64,000 nt of DNA from the NCBI RefSeq assembly GCF_000731985.1, contig NZ_JNCS01000007.1, forward strand, positions 91,217 through 155,216. Reading direction: 5' to 3'. The notes under the pieces are model-generated. The model did not search any database. It had not been told where the DNA came from and was given only the letters and a program-made list of their open reading frames with translations. Made by a program: the position numbers and the translations under genes. Position 1 is the stretch's first letter. Each line of letters starts with the position of its first letter. Shown here one piece after another: positions 8,233 through 16,612 of this stretch. The stretch comes from Natrinema altunense (GTDB taxonomy: Archaea > Halobacteriota > Halobacteria > Halobacteriales > Natrialbaceae).

Positions 8233-9603
8233 GACCCACGTGCCGCCCACGACCGCGGCTACGGCGACGATCACGCCGGCGGTCGCCGGGACCGACAGCG
8301 TCGGTGCGAGCACCGTCGCCCCCGCCATCCCGAGCGCGCCGACGGGAACGCCGACGGCCGCGACGCCGCCGCTCCAGCCGAGTCGCACGAGCTGTGGCCG
8401 GCGGGATGCCTCGGACCCGATCTCGCGAGCCAGCGTCCGTCCGTACCGACCGACATCGTACGCGAACAGCGCGGCCGCGATCGGGACGAACGTCGCCACT
8501 CCCGCCCGCCCCGTCTCGAGGCCGAGCGTCGCGGTGTCGACGCTCGCCCCGCTGACGACGCCGCCCGCGGCGAGCGCGGCCGCGACGGCGGTTTCGGGAT
8601 TCGTGGCCTCGCTCCGTCCCACTACGCCCTCGTAGAGCCAGGCCACAAGCCAGCCGACGCCGAGTACGGCCGCCGCCGCGCCGAAGAGCGTCGCCACGGT
8701 CGTCGTCCCGATGCCGACGACGCCGATCGCCGCCCCGAACGGCAGTCCTACGCCCGATAGCGAGCCTGCGACGATCGCGACCGCGGCGTTCCGTCGGCCT
8801 CCCGTCTGTCTCCAGACGCTTCGAGCGACGACCGCCATCGCGACGCCGAGGAGCGCCGCCCCCGTCACGGCCGCGAGCAGCCCGCGGACCGCGGCGCTGC
8901 CGGTGACCGCTTCGACGACTGGCTCGAGAGCCGGGACGAGTACCGACCCGATCGTGAGTATCGAGAGCCCGCCGATCGCGATCACAGTTGCGACCGTGAC
9001 GAGCGTCGCGAGCGCGTTTCTGCTCGTGACGTACGAATCGTATCTCGAGGGGACGGTAACCGCCGCCGGCGGAACGACGAAGAGGACAGCCACGATTGCG
9101 GCGGCGGCGACGACGAGCGCGACGAGCAGTCCGGAGATGCCGTCGCCGGTGAGCCACAGCGCCGCGACGAGCGCCGCCTGCGTCCCGCCCGCCGTCTCGA
9201 TGCCGATCGCGACCAGCGCACTCCCGCCGGCGAGGACCGACGCACAGAGCGCGGCCCCGCCCGTTCGCATGAGCGCGACCGGCGTCGGCTGGCCGATGAC
9301 GACGCCGCAGACGGCGGTGGCGAGGGTCGCCCCGACGACCGCCGAGAGCCCGGCGACCGGCGTCCCCGCGAGCCCGACGGTCGCGATGCCGGCGAGGACG
9401 ACGATCGGTAGCAGCGCGGCCCCGACCGCGACGCGACGGTCGGAGCCGTCGACGGCCCCGACCGCGACTGCGAGACCGAGCCCGATCGGGACGCCGGCGG
9501 CGACGATCGGTTGGGAGACGGCGAGCGCGAGCGCACCCACGAGAGCGGCGAGCACGAGTCCCCGTGCAATGGTCGTCGGCAGCCGGTGGTCGGGCGGGCT
9601 CAT
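8221..9603 (-). CDS. Polytopic membrane protein at the end of the DUF58 operon (DUF7519-like)
   Basis: A 460-residue, Ala/Val/Gly-rich protein with roughly ten to twelve hydrophobic segments and almost no soluble domain; the loops are short (e.g. DGSDRR near 53, RYDSYVTSRN near 190, VWRQTGGRRN near 265). It matches by position and composition the membrane protein that closes the MoxR/DUF58 clusters of haloarchaea (DUF7519). No catalytic motif is visible, and the function is unknown; a scaffold or channel for the envelope system is a guess. Its ATG overlaps the stop of the DUF58 gene (ATGA at 9600-9603), showing translational coupling, and its 3' end overlaps the MoxR gene by 12 nt. Confidence 0.7.
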   Translation of the reverse strand: MSPPDHRLPTTIARGLVLAALVGALALAVSQPIVAAGVPIGLGLAVAVGAVDGSDRRVAVGAALLPIVVLAGIATVGLAGTPVAGLSAVVGATLATAVCGVVIGQPTPVALMRTGGAALCASVLAGGSALVAIGIETAGGTQAALVAALWLTGDGISGLLVALVVAAAAIVAVLFVVPPAAVTVPSRYDSYVTSRNALATLVTVATVIAIGGLSILTIGSVLVPALEPVVEAVTGSAAVRGLLAAVTGAALLGVAMAVVARSVWRQTGGRRNAAVAIVAGSLSGVGLPFGAAIGVVGIGTTTVATLFGAAAAVLGVGWLVAWLYEGVVGRSEATNPETAVAAALAAGGVVSGASVDTATLGLETGRAGVATFVPIAAALFAYDVGRYGRTLAREIGSEASRRPQLVRLGWSGGVAAVGVPVGALGMAGATVLAPTLSVPATAGVIVAVAAVVGGTWVLVR

Positions 9604-10928
9604 CCGGTCGTCACCTCCCCGACGACGGTGCGAAGTACCACGCCGAGCGATCGCTCGCGGTCCCAGTCGAGGACGCGAGCGCCGGTCGCACGCGCTCGAG
9701 CGAGTCGCGTCCCGCGCTCGAGAGCCGTCAGCCGCGTCGCGGTGTCGGCAGCGTCGGCAGTGACGTCCGGGGAGACGACGCGAACGTCGTACCCCCGCGC
9801 CCGAAGCGCCTCGACGAGCTCGAGCGGGTCGTCGTCGACGAACGAGGAAAACAGGTACACCTGGGCGTCACCGGGAAGCGACCTGAGGAGGGCGGCGGAC
9901 GGGTCGCCCGTCTGTGAGCGGGCGGCCGCGACGTAGCCGGGCACCCGCATCGCGTCCAGCAGGGCCGTCGCCTCCTGCCTCGTCGCGGGACCGGTTCCCG
10001 GCGGGACGCTCGTCAGCCGCTGCTCGTAGATGCCGACGATGCCTGTCGGATGGCCTGCGGCCACCAGCGCCTCGAACGCTCGCCCGGCGGCGTCGGCCGA
10101 GCGCTCGACCGCCGGCACCCGCTCGGTCGTCGCCGCGCGGAACTGGTTCGGCCGCGCATCCACGACGCAGACGATTCGCGTCGACCGCTCGGCGCGGTAC
10201 TCGACGGTCGCCAACTCCCGCGTGCCGGCGTACCGCCGCCAATCGATCGCGCGTACCGGATCGCCCGGCTCGTACTCTCGAACGGCGTGGAACTCGAGGC
10301 CGCTGCCGCCCTCGTCGGTGGGCACCTCGCCCGCGTACTCGTTCGTCCCGTCGCCCGGCGGCACCGTCTCGACCGTCGGCGAACAGTGGAGCGCATCGTC
10401 GCCCTCGACGCCCGCCGTCCAGGTTTCGGCGACCGTGCCGGTGAGATCGCGCGTTCGCACCGTCGCGTCGTCGAACGCGTGCTCGCCCCGCCGGAGTTCG
10501 ACCTCGTACTCGAGTGTCGCCGTTTCGAGGGGCTCGAGCGTCTCGCAAGCGCGCGGCGAGCCGGAGACGACCGGCAACGCGTCCGGAACGCCGTCGACGA
10601 CGCGCAGATCGACGACCGTCTCCGAGCCGGCGTTTCGGACGGTCGTTCGCACGGTCGCGGTAGCTCCCGGGCTGGCGGGTATCGGCCCCTCGCCCTCGTC
10701 GGCGTCGACGCCCTCGCTCGAGGCGTCGTGAACCGTCACGCGGCGACGGACCCGGACCATCGTCGATCGGTCGCTTCCCAGGACGGCCGCGGCGACGTAC
10801 CACAGCGGGAGCGTGGCGGCGGCAACGAGGAGTTGACTCCCGACGGTAATTCCCAGCCCGGCGAGCGCGACCGTCGCGGCGACGGCCCAGTCGCCGTCCG
10901 CGAACCGGTCGACGGTTCGATCCGTCAT
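9600..10928 (-). CDS. DUF58 domain-containing protein
   Basis: A 442-residue protein: a short N-terminal membrane hairpin (about 15-48), a beta-sandwich-like region (about 60-190) with acidic stretches, then the DUF58 motif EFHAVREYEPGDPVRAIDWR (about 211-230) followed by Y-A-G-T-R-E-L-A-T-V-E-Y and a VWA-like fold with VCVVDARPNQ. DUF58 proteins are partners of MoxR AAA+ ATPases in envelope-related systems. The start overlaps the stop of the upstream gene (ATGA, 10925-10928). The usual DxSxS metal site of VWA domains is not seen: the corresponding place reads DARPN, so metal binding may be lost. Confidence 0.9.
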   Translation of the reverse strand: MTDRTVDRFADGDWAVAATVALAGLGITVGSQLLVAAATLPLWYVAAAVLGSDRSTMVRVRRRVTVHDASSEGVDADEGEGPIPASPGATATVRTTVRNAGSETVVDLRVVDGVPDALPVVSGSPRACETLEPLETATLEYEVELRRGEHAFDDATVRTRDLTGTVAETWTAGVEGDDALHCSPTVETVPPGDGTNEYAGEVPTDEGGSGLEFHAVREYEPGDPVRAIDWRRYAGTRELATVEYRAERSTRIVCVVDARPNQFRAATTERVPAVERSADAAGRAFEALVAAGHPTGIVGIYEQRLTSVPPGTGPATRQEATALLDAMRVPGYVAAARSQTGDPSAALLRSLPGDAQVYLFSSFVDDDPLELVEALRARGYDVRVVSPDVTADAADTATRLTALERGTRLARARATGARVLDWDRERSLGVVLRTVVGEVTTG

Positions 10929-11599
10929 CGATCCACCTCCTCGTTCCGCACCGTCCCGTCGTCGATCCGCTCGATCGCCGCGAGCGTGCGACGGACGCGG
11001 CGGTGATACGCCGCCCCGGGGTCGACCGCGGCTCGCAACCGTTCGCGGGGCGGCTGGGACAGGTCCTCCGCAAGGAACGCGGCGGCGATCGGATCGTCGG
11101 TCCACGTCCCCGTGCGAACTGCTTCCCGGGCCGCGCCGGCCGCGAGGCCGCGTTTCGTCGTGACGACGCGAACCGCTCCGTCGGCGAGCCGTCGGCGAAC
11201 CGTCGCGGCCGACTCGTTTCGACGACAGCGGTATCGACCCTCCCCGGCGGCGAGGAGAGTCCGCGCCGTCTCGCGACCGACCGGGTGCTCGGTTACGGTG
11301 GTCGCCGCTTCCGGCGGCGGCCCCTCGACTAGCTGCGAGCCGTCCGACCGGTCGGCGGTCCACATCCACCTGCACGCGCCGACGGCGAGGACGGCCCCGA
11401 TCGCCGGAAACAGCGCCGCGAACGGATACAGTAACACGGTGAGCGTCCGGACGGACGGCAGAAAGCCGCCGAAGACCACCACACCGATCGCCAGGGCGGC
11501 CCCGGCACCGACGATGCCCACCGCGATCGCCTCCGGATGGATCGCCTCGAGTCGGGTCAGCAGTCGCTGCCACGGCCCCGGCGACGAGCGCCGACTCAT
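10925..11599 (-). CDS. Membrane protein of the DUF58 operon (DUF7269-like)
   Basis: A 224-residue protein with two adjacent hydrophobic segments (about 24-45 and 50-75) and a mostly helical, Arg-rich cytoplasmic C-terminal half. No catalytic residue is recognisable. It occupies the slot between the DUF4129 gene and the DUF58 gene, as the DUF7269 protein does in other haloarchaeal MoxR/DUF58 clusters, and both of its ends overlap neighbours by ATGA (11596-11599 and 10925-10928). It probably anchors or links the DUF58 protein to the membrane; this is inferred from gene order only. Confidence 0.65.
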   Translation of the reverse strand: MSRRSSPGPWQRLLTRLEAIHPEAIAVGIVGAGAALAIGVVVFGGFLPSVRTLTVLLYPFAALFPAIGAVLAVGACRWMWTADRSDGSQLVEGPPPEAATTVTEHPVGRETARTLLAAGEGRYRCRRNESAATVRRRLADGAVRVVTTKRGLAAGAAREAVRTGTWTDDPIAAAFLAEDLSQPPRERLRAAVDPGAAYHRRVRRTLAAIERIDDGTVRNEEVDR

Positions 11600-13236
11600 T
11601 CCGACCCCTCCTCGTCGGGCTCGTGATCGAGCAGTTCGCGGGCCATCGCGCGCGCCGCCGCCACCCGGTCCGGAGACGCCTCGCGACCGCCGTACTCGAC
11701 GTCGCGAACGATCGCGACCAGCTGACGCACGTTCTCGGCCGGGAACCCGGCGGCGAGCGCGTCGCGGGCCACTTCGCCGGGGGTCGCCGTCTCGCGGTCG
11801 TCCACCTCGAGTCGGTCGAGGAACGCGTGCCACGCCGCGCGGATCTCGGCGCGCGGCCCGCGTGGCGCGAGCGGGGCGGCCGCGAGGTCGGGGCCGTCGT
11901 CCGCGGGCTCGTTCGACGCGTCGGAATCGTCGTCGCGGGTTCCGAACACGGCCGCGAGTATCGATCCGTCGCTGCCACTCGACGACCGACTGAGCGACCC
12001 GAGCGACGGAAGGGTCACGAACGCGCGGCCGATCGACGAGAGGGCCGGCCCGAGCGACGGGAGCTCGCGACCGCTCCCGCCGAACTCGAGGCGCGGCAGC
12101 GATATCGCCGGCAGCGATACCGACGGCCACCCGAACTGGCCGATGCCGTTCACGAACGCGCCGAGCGCGTCGGCCAGCGCCCCGAACAAGTCCGCGAGCG
12201 CGACGAACAGATCGGTCGCCCCGCCCCTGCGTCCCCGCTCGGCGTTTGCAACCAGTCGGAAATAGGTCACGACGCCGCCGATGACGAACCCGGGGACGAA
12301 CACGACGACCGCCGTCAGCCGGAGATAGAGGTTTCCGACGGTCGCCGTCGCGTGCTCCTCGCCGACCGCGACCGTGACGGTCGCCTCGTCGTCGATCGGC
12401 AGCCAGACGTGGGTCCGCCCACCGCTGCCGGTCGTCGCCGTCCCGCCGCTCTCGAGGGAGACCGTCGCGTTCGAAACGCCCGTTCCGTCGGCGGACACCT
12501 GGACGGGAGCGGGCGAGCCCGGGAACAGGAACGGCGAGACGAACTCGACCCGCGGTTCGGCGACGTCGACGGTCCGATTGCCCGTTACCGGACCGCGTGC
12601 GACGTACAGATCGACCGGGCCGGCGGTCTCCGGCAGCCTCACTTCGGCTTCGCCGTCCTCGTCCGTCATCCCGACGGCGTCCCCGTCGAGGGTCACCGTG
12701 GCGTTGGCCACCGGTGTCTCTCCGACCGTCGCTTCCAACTCGAGGTCGCGGTCCGGTGCCGCCCCGCTGTGTGTGGTGATCGTTACGTCGGTCGCCACGT
12801 CGACGGTCCGCGAGCGGTTGTCCTCGGGAACCGCGACGGTCATCTCCTCGGCGTACGGCACGGTGACCGTCGCGCGGCCGATCCTGTCGACCTCCGCGAC
12901 GGGCTCACCGTTCACCGTGAGCGTCTTCCCCGACGCGAACCCGCTAAAGCCGACATTGACCGTCACGTCGTTCCCCGGCTCGACCGCCCCGTCGATCTCG
13001 ATCTGGTCCCCGTCCGTCGGCTGTGGCTCGTTCTCCGACTCGTTCCCGTCCACCTGCGGCGTCGTGTTGAAATCCGGCCGGTCTTCCAACGCCTCCCAGT
13101 CGCCGGCGACCGGGTCTCCGTCACCGCCAGCGGCGGGATTCTCGAGCCGCGGATCGGCTGCGGGGAGCGCGGTCGCAACCGCAAGCAGGCAACACAGGCA
13201 GCCGACGACGAACAGGAGTCGGCGCGCCCGGGTCAC
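11596..13236 (-). CDS. DUF4129 domain-containing membrane protein with extracellular beta domains
   Basis: A 546-residue protein starting with GTG 13236. It has an N-terminal signal/anchor (about 6-24), then a large extracytoplasmic part (about 25-310) made of Ig/carboxypeptidase-regulatory-like beta repeats rich in T-V-x-V and N-A-T-V patterns, a membrane segment (about 318-340), and a cytoplasmic C-terminal region ending in the DUF4129 helix bundle (AEIRAAWHAFLDRLEV, then TATPGEVARDALAAGFP). DUF4129 is commonly linked to transglutaminase-like or MoxR/DUF58 envelope systems. The start overlaps the protease gene stop (GTGA, 13233-13236). An extended in-frame reading to 13455 exists but would lie inside the protease gene and lacks a signal peptide. 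Confidence 0.8.
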   Translation of the reverse strand: MTRARRLLFVVGCLCCLLAVATALPAADPRLENPAAGGDGDPVAGDWEALEDRPDFNTTPQVDGNESENEPQPTDGDQIEIDGAVEPGNDVTVNVGFSGFASGKTLTVNGEPVAEVDRIGRATVTVPYAEEMTVAVPEDNRSRTVDVATDVTITTHSGAAPDRDLELEATVGETPVANATVTLDGDAVGMTDEDGEAEVRLPETAGPVDLYVARGPVTGNRTVDVAEPRVEFVSPFLFPGSPAPVQVSADGTGVSNATVSLESGGTATTGSGGRTHVWLPIDDEATVTVAVGEEHATATVGNLYLRLTAVVVFVPGFVIGGVVTYFRLVANAERGRRGGATDLFVALADLFGALADALGAFVNGIGQFGWPSVSLPAISLPRLEFGGSGRELPSLGPALSSIGRAFVTLPSLGSLSRSSSGSDGSILAAVFGTRDDDSDASNEPADDGPDLAAAPLAPRGPRAEIRAAWHAFLDRLEVDDRETATPGEVARDALAAGFPAENVRQLVAIVRDVEYGGREASPDRVAAARAMARELLDHEPDEEGSE

Positions 13237-14318
13237 GCTCGCCCCCTCCGTTCGGCCGCCATCTCGGAGAGTCGCCGGACGCGGTCGTCGACGGGCGGGT
13301 GCGTCGCGGAGCCGTCGTCGACCGGCCCCGGTGGCGTGGCGGCCTCGAGCCACGAGGTCACGCGCTCGCGGCGACGGGCATCGGTCGTCGGCCGACCGAT
13401 TCGGGGCAGCGACGACGTATCCGCGCCCGTCACGGGGTCCGTCGGGACGATACACAGCGCGCGAGTTTTGGCGGTTCGGAGATCCGTCTCGGGCGTTCCG
13501 GTCGTCTCGGAGAGGGTCACCAGCGCGCTCGCAAGGGCCATCGGGTTACCGGTGATCCGGGCGGCCGCGGCGTCCGCTGCGAACTCCCGGCTCCGCGAGA
13601 GCGTACGCGTCGCCCAGTCGGCGACGGCGGGGAACACCCACAGCAGCGGTGCGACGAAGACGTACGTCAGTGCCACCAGTGGGAGGAACCAGTACAGCGC
13701 GATCCGGCCACCGTCCGACAGTTCGCGCGGTTCTGCCAGCGCACGGCGGGCGAGTCGCGCCGCGTGGTACGCTCGATCGGCGGTCTCCAGAAACAGCGTC
13801 GTAATCGTCATCAGCGTCACGTCGCGGTTGGCGACGTGGGCGATTTCGTGGGCCAACACGGCCTCGAGTTCGTCGGCGTCGAGACGGTCGATCAGCCCCG
13901 TCGTGACGACGATCGTCGCGTCGGTGAGTCGGCCGACGGTGTAACAACTCGCCGTTTCGTCGGCGACGACGCGGACGGCCGGCTCCGGAATATCGGTTCG
14001 CATCGCCAGCCGTCGGACCGTTCGGGCGACGGCGTGGTCCTCGTCGCCGGCACTGCCGTGGGTCCCCGCGAGAACGCGCTGGTAGCCGTAATACGTCTGT
14101 GCGGCGAGGAAGCCGACGATCAGTACCAGCGCCGTGAGCCACGAGACCGGCAACCGAACGAGATCGAGTTCGACGGCCCCGTGCTGGAGGAAGACGATCG
14201 TCCCGCCGACGAGCCTCGGCACCAGGACGCCGTACGCCCACAGCAGCGCGAGGACGAACACGCCTGTAACCGCGACGAACACGCCGAGGACGGCACCGAT
14301 ACGCAGGCGAAGGGTCAT
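13233..14318 (-). CDS. M48 family (HtpX/Ste24-like) zinc metalloprotease
   Basis: A 361-residue membrane protease, first gene of the five-gene operon. Two N-terminal membrane segments (about 8-30 and 58-78) precede the catalytic domain. The zinc motif HEIAH is at 157-161, inside ELEAVLAHEIAHVANRDV, and the third ligand is Glu245 in SREFAADAAA. Two further hydrophobic segments (about 205-232) lie between them, as in HtpX. HtpX-type proteases degrade misfolded membrane proteins; here the operon position suggests a role in processing or quality control of the envelope proteins handled by the DUF4129/DUF58/MoxR group. The promoter is probably in the AT-rich stretch (CTCAAAAATTTTCCC, about 14350-14364) about 30-45 nt upstream of the ATG. 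Confidence 0.9.
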   Translation of the reverse strand: MTLRLRIGAVLGVFVAVTGVFVLALLWAYGVLVPRLVGGTIVFLQHGAVELDLVRLPVSWLTALVLIVGFLAAQTYYGYQRVLAGTHGSAGDEDHAVARTVRRLAMRTDIPEPAVRVVADETASCYTVGRLTDATIVVTTGLIDRLDADELEAVLAHEIAHVANRDVTLMTITTLFLETADRAYHAARLARRALAEPRELSDGGRIALYWFLPLVALTYVFVAPLLWVFPAVADWATRTLSRSREFAADAAAARITGNPMALASALVTLSETTGTPETDLRTAKTRALCIVPTDPVTGADTSSLPRIGRPTTDARRRERVTSWLEAATPPGPVDDGSATHPPVDDRVRRLSEMAAERRGRA

Positions 14319-14576
14319 GGAGGGCGTTCGGTCGAATTCCGTCCCGCGGGCTCAAAAATTTTCCCCGAACGTTTCGGTCGGGTATCGTCTTCCGCCCCCG
14401 ATCGATCGCTCGGCCGCCGCGAACGCGACTGCCGAGGATCGCCGGTCGATCGACCACCGACTCATCGCTGTCGGAACGGTCGCGGGGCCGAGACGCGATC
14501 CTCCCATAGGCTGTCGATCCGAACGGTACCGTGGCGCTGACAAACATTTAATTCGCGCGAGGCTATAGCGCTAAGT

Positions 14577-15182
14577 ATGGTCGAATCCCTCGTGGGGAAC
14601 GTGCCGCTCCTGCTCTTGGTCGTTGGTCTCGTGTTGATGGTGCTCGAGGCCATTTCGCCGGGAGCTCACCTCATCGTTATCGGGATCGCCTTGGTCGGTG
14701 CGGGGTTGATCGGCGTCCTCTTTCCAAGTCCGCTCAGCCCCATCATCTTGGCGGGTCTTACCCTCCTGATCGGGCTCGCGGCGGCGTACGTCTACAACGA
14801 GTTCGACTTCTACGGCGGGAAAGGCACCGCCCGAACGACGGATTCGGATTCGCTGTCCGGCGTGACGGGCTACGTCACCGAGACGGTCACGACCCGCACC
14901 GGCGAAGTGAAACTCGACGAGGGCGGGTTCGCCCCCTACTACAGCGCGCGGACGACCGACGGGACGATCGAGGAGGGAGAAGAGGTCATCGTCATCGATC
15001 CCGGCGGCGGGAACGTCCTGACGGTCGAATCCGTCAACGCGATCGGCGAGGACGAAATCGATCGTGCGCTCGCACGCGACGAGGCAACGAAGGGAGCCGA
15101 TCGGGAGGCCGCGGACGGCGGCGGCGAATCCGTCCCCGACCCGGAACCCGAGACCGAAACGGAAACCGAGAACTCGGGGTGA
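14577..15182 (+). CDS. NfeD-like membrane protein
   Basis: A 201-residue protein with membrane segments at about 8-25, 30-50 and 55-73, a short loop (EFDFYGGKGTART), then an OB-fold domain starting at SGVTGYVTETV (about 94-104) and containing GEVKLDEG and EEGEEVIVIDPGG. The tail (170-201) is acidic and disordered. NfeD proteins pair with SPFH/stomatin proteins in membrane microdomain organisation or membrane protein quality control, and the SPFH gene follows 72 nt downstream. The start ATG 14577 is 27 nt from the box TTTAATT (14547-14553), so the transcript is likely leaderless. Confidence 0.9.
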   Translation: MVESLVGNVPLLLLVVGLVLMVLEAISPGAHLIVIGIALVGAGLIGVLFPSPLSPIILAGLTLLIGLAAAYVYNEFDFYGGKGTARTTDSDSLSGVTGYVTETVTTRTGEVKLDEGGFAPYYSARTTDGTIEEGEEVIVIDPGGGNVLTVESVNAIGEDEIDRALARDEATKGADREAADGGGESVPDPEPETETETENSG

Positions 15183-15254
15183 GAAACGCGAGCGGCCCCC
15201 AAATGTTGTCGAAACAAGGGAACGCTTTTCTCCCCACCGCCGTAAGGCCGAAAT

Positions 15255-16433
15255 ATGGTGGTCCAACTGTTCCCAATGCAAACTGCCGGCGGTGCGCTGT
15301 TGCTCGTCGGTGCTCTCGTCCTCGTCGTCGTCATCGTCGCGTTGCTCAGCGCGATCGAGATCGTCGATGCCTACGAGAAACGCGCCCTGACTGTCTTCGG
15401 CGAGTACCGCAAACTGCTCGAGCCGGGGATCAATTTCGTCCCGCCGTTCGTCTCGAACACGTACGCGTTCGACATGCGTACCCAGACGCTGGACGTGCCC
15501 CGACAGGAAGCGATCACGCGAGACAACTCGCCCGTGACCGCCGATGCCGTCGTCTACATCAAGGTGATGGACGCCAAGAAGGCGTTCCTGCAGGTCGACG
15601 ACTACAAGAAAGCCGTCTCGAACCTCGCCCAGACGACGCTCCGTGCCGTGCTGGGTGACATGGAACTGGACGACACGCTGAACAAGCGCCAGGAAATCAA
15701 CGCCCGCATCCGCGAGGAACTCGACGAACCCACCGACGAGTGGGGTATCCGCGTCGAAAGCGTCGAAGTCCGCGAGGTCAACCCCTCGAAGGACGTCCAG
15801 CGCGCGATGGAGCAACAGACCTCCGCCGAGCGGAAACGCCGCGCGATGATCCTCGAGGCGCAGGGTGAACGCCGCAGCGCCGTCGAGAAAGCGGAAGGTG
15901 ACAAACAGAGCGAGATCATCCGTGCCCAGGGTGAAAAGCAGAGCCAGATTCTCGAGGCACAGGGTGACGCGATCTCGACTGTCCTGCGCGCCCGCTCGGC
16001 CGAATCGATGGGCGAACGCGCGGTCATCGACAAGGGGATGGAGACGCTGGCCGACATCGGCCAGGGCGAGTCGACGACCTTCGTCATGCCTCAGGAACTC
16101 ACCTCGCTGGTCGGCCGCTACGGCAAGCACCTCTCGGGTAGCGACGTCGAGGCGGATGGCCACGAACTCGAGAGCCGCGAGTTCGACGACGAGACGCGCG
16201 AACTGATCGGGCTGGACGATATCGCCGAGATCATCGGCGAGATCGACCAGGAAGCGGACATGGACGTCGAAGCGATGGAACAGGAAGCGCAGGCGATCAA
16301 GGAAGGGAAGGACCCGGCCGAGATATCCGATCCCGACGAAGTCATCGAGGAGATGGATCAGGACTTCCAGAGTCAGGCCGACGGCGGTACCGAGATGGCG
16401 GCCGACGAGGACGGATCGTCCACGGGCGACTGA
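15255..16433 (+). CDS. SPFH/stomatin-prohibitin family protein
   Basis: A 392-residue protein: a membrane segment at about 12-36, the SPFH core from about 38 (AYEKRALTVFGEYRKLLEPG) to about 190 with VDVP-type and VTADAVVYIKV motifs, then a long coiled coil (about 175-260) made of repeated AQGE units (MILEAQGERR, IIRAQGEKQ, ILEAQGDA). The C-terminal 90 residues are a very acidic extension rich in Glu, Asp and Met. Proteins of this type oligomerise into membrane rings and act with NfeD partners, encoded just upstream here. After the stop a T-run (ATTTTTG, 16473-16479) may terminate transcription. Confidence 0.93.
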   Translation: MVVQLFPMQTAGGALLLVGALVLVVVIVALLSAIEIVDAYEKRALTVFGEYRKLLEPGINFVPPFVSNTYAFDMRTQTLDVPRQEAITRDNSPVTADAVVYIKVMDAKKAFLQVDDYKKAVSNLAQTTLRAVLGDMELDDTLNKRQEINARIREELDEPTDEWGIRVESVEVREVNPSKDVQRAMEQQTSAERKRRAMILEAQGERRSAVEKAEGDKQSEIIRAQGEKQSQILEAQGDAISTVLRARSAESMGERAVIDKGMETLADIGQGESTTFVMPQELTSLVGRYGKHLSGSDVEADGHELESREFDDETRELIGLDDIAEIIGEIDQEADMDVEAMEQEAQAIKEGKDPAEISDPDEVIEEMDQDFQSQADGGTEMAADEDGSSTGD

Positions 16434-16523
16434 TCGGTCGGTTGTCGACAGTACCGACGCGTTCCCAACTTCATTTTTGTTCGAGGGAAGCGAAACCCGA
16501 ACAACGATTCGGCTGTCCCATCC

Positions 16524-16540
16524 GTTAGTATCTGACTAAC
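16524..16540. promoter_or_regulatory. Short palindrome GTTAGT-N5-ACTAAC
   Basis: A perfect 6-bp inverted repeat (16524-16529, 16535-16540) lies 32 nt upstream of the larger inverted repeat at 16556-16598 and may be a second binding site in the promoter of the regulator gene at 16613. It is short and could be fortuitous. Confidence 0.25.
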
Positions 16541-16555
16541 CGATTCTAGTCGATG

Positions 16556-16598
16556 CACAACGGGGAGCGAAACCTGTTTTACGGGTCGCCCCGTTGTG
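16556..16598. promoter_or_regulatory. 10-bp perfect inverted repeat flanking the TATA-like box of a regulator gene
   Basis: CACAACGGGG (16556-16565) and CCCCGTTGTG (16589-16598) are exact reverse complements separated by 23 nt. The spacer contains the T-rich box TGTTTTACG (16575-16583), and the regulator gene starts at 16613. A protein bound to both arms would cover the promoter, so autoregulation by the downstream winged-helix protein is plausible. A long-stem RNA hairpin is the alternative. Confidence 0.45.
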
Positions 16599-16612
16599 GG
16601 TGGTAGGTAGTT

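Noticed and set aside
9600..11978. 792-codon open frame extending the DUF58 gene upstream
   Set aside because: The extension is a frame shadow of the DUF7269-like and DUF4129 genes; the DUF58 start at 10928 overlaps the upstream stop as the other operon genes do.
11623..13944. Very long plus-strand open frame antisense to the DUF4129 and M48 genes
   Set aside because: Arg-rich, no domain, and complementary to well-supported genes; a typical artefact of high GC.
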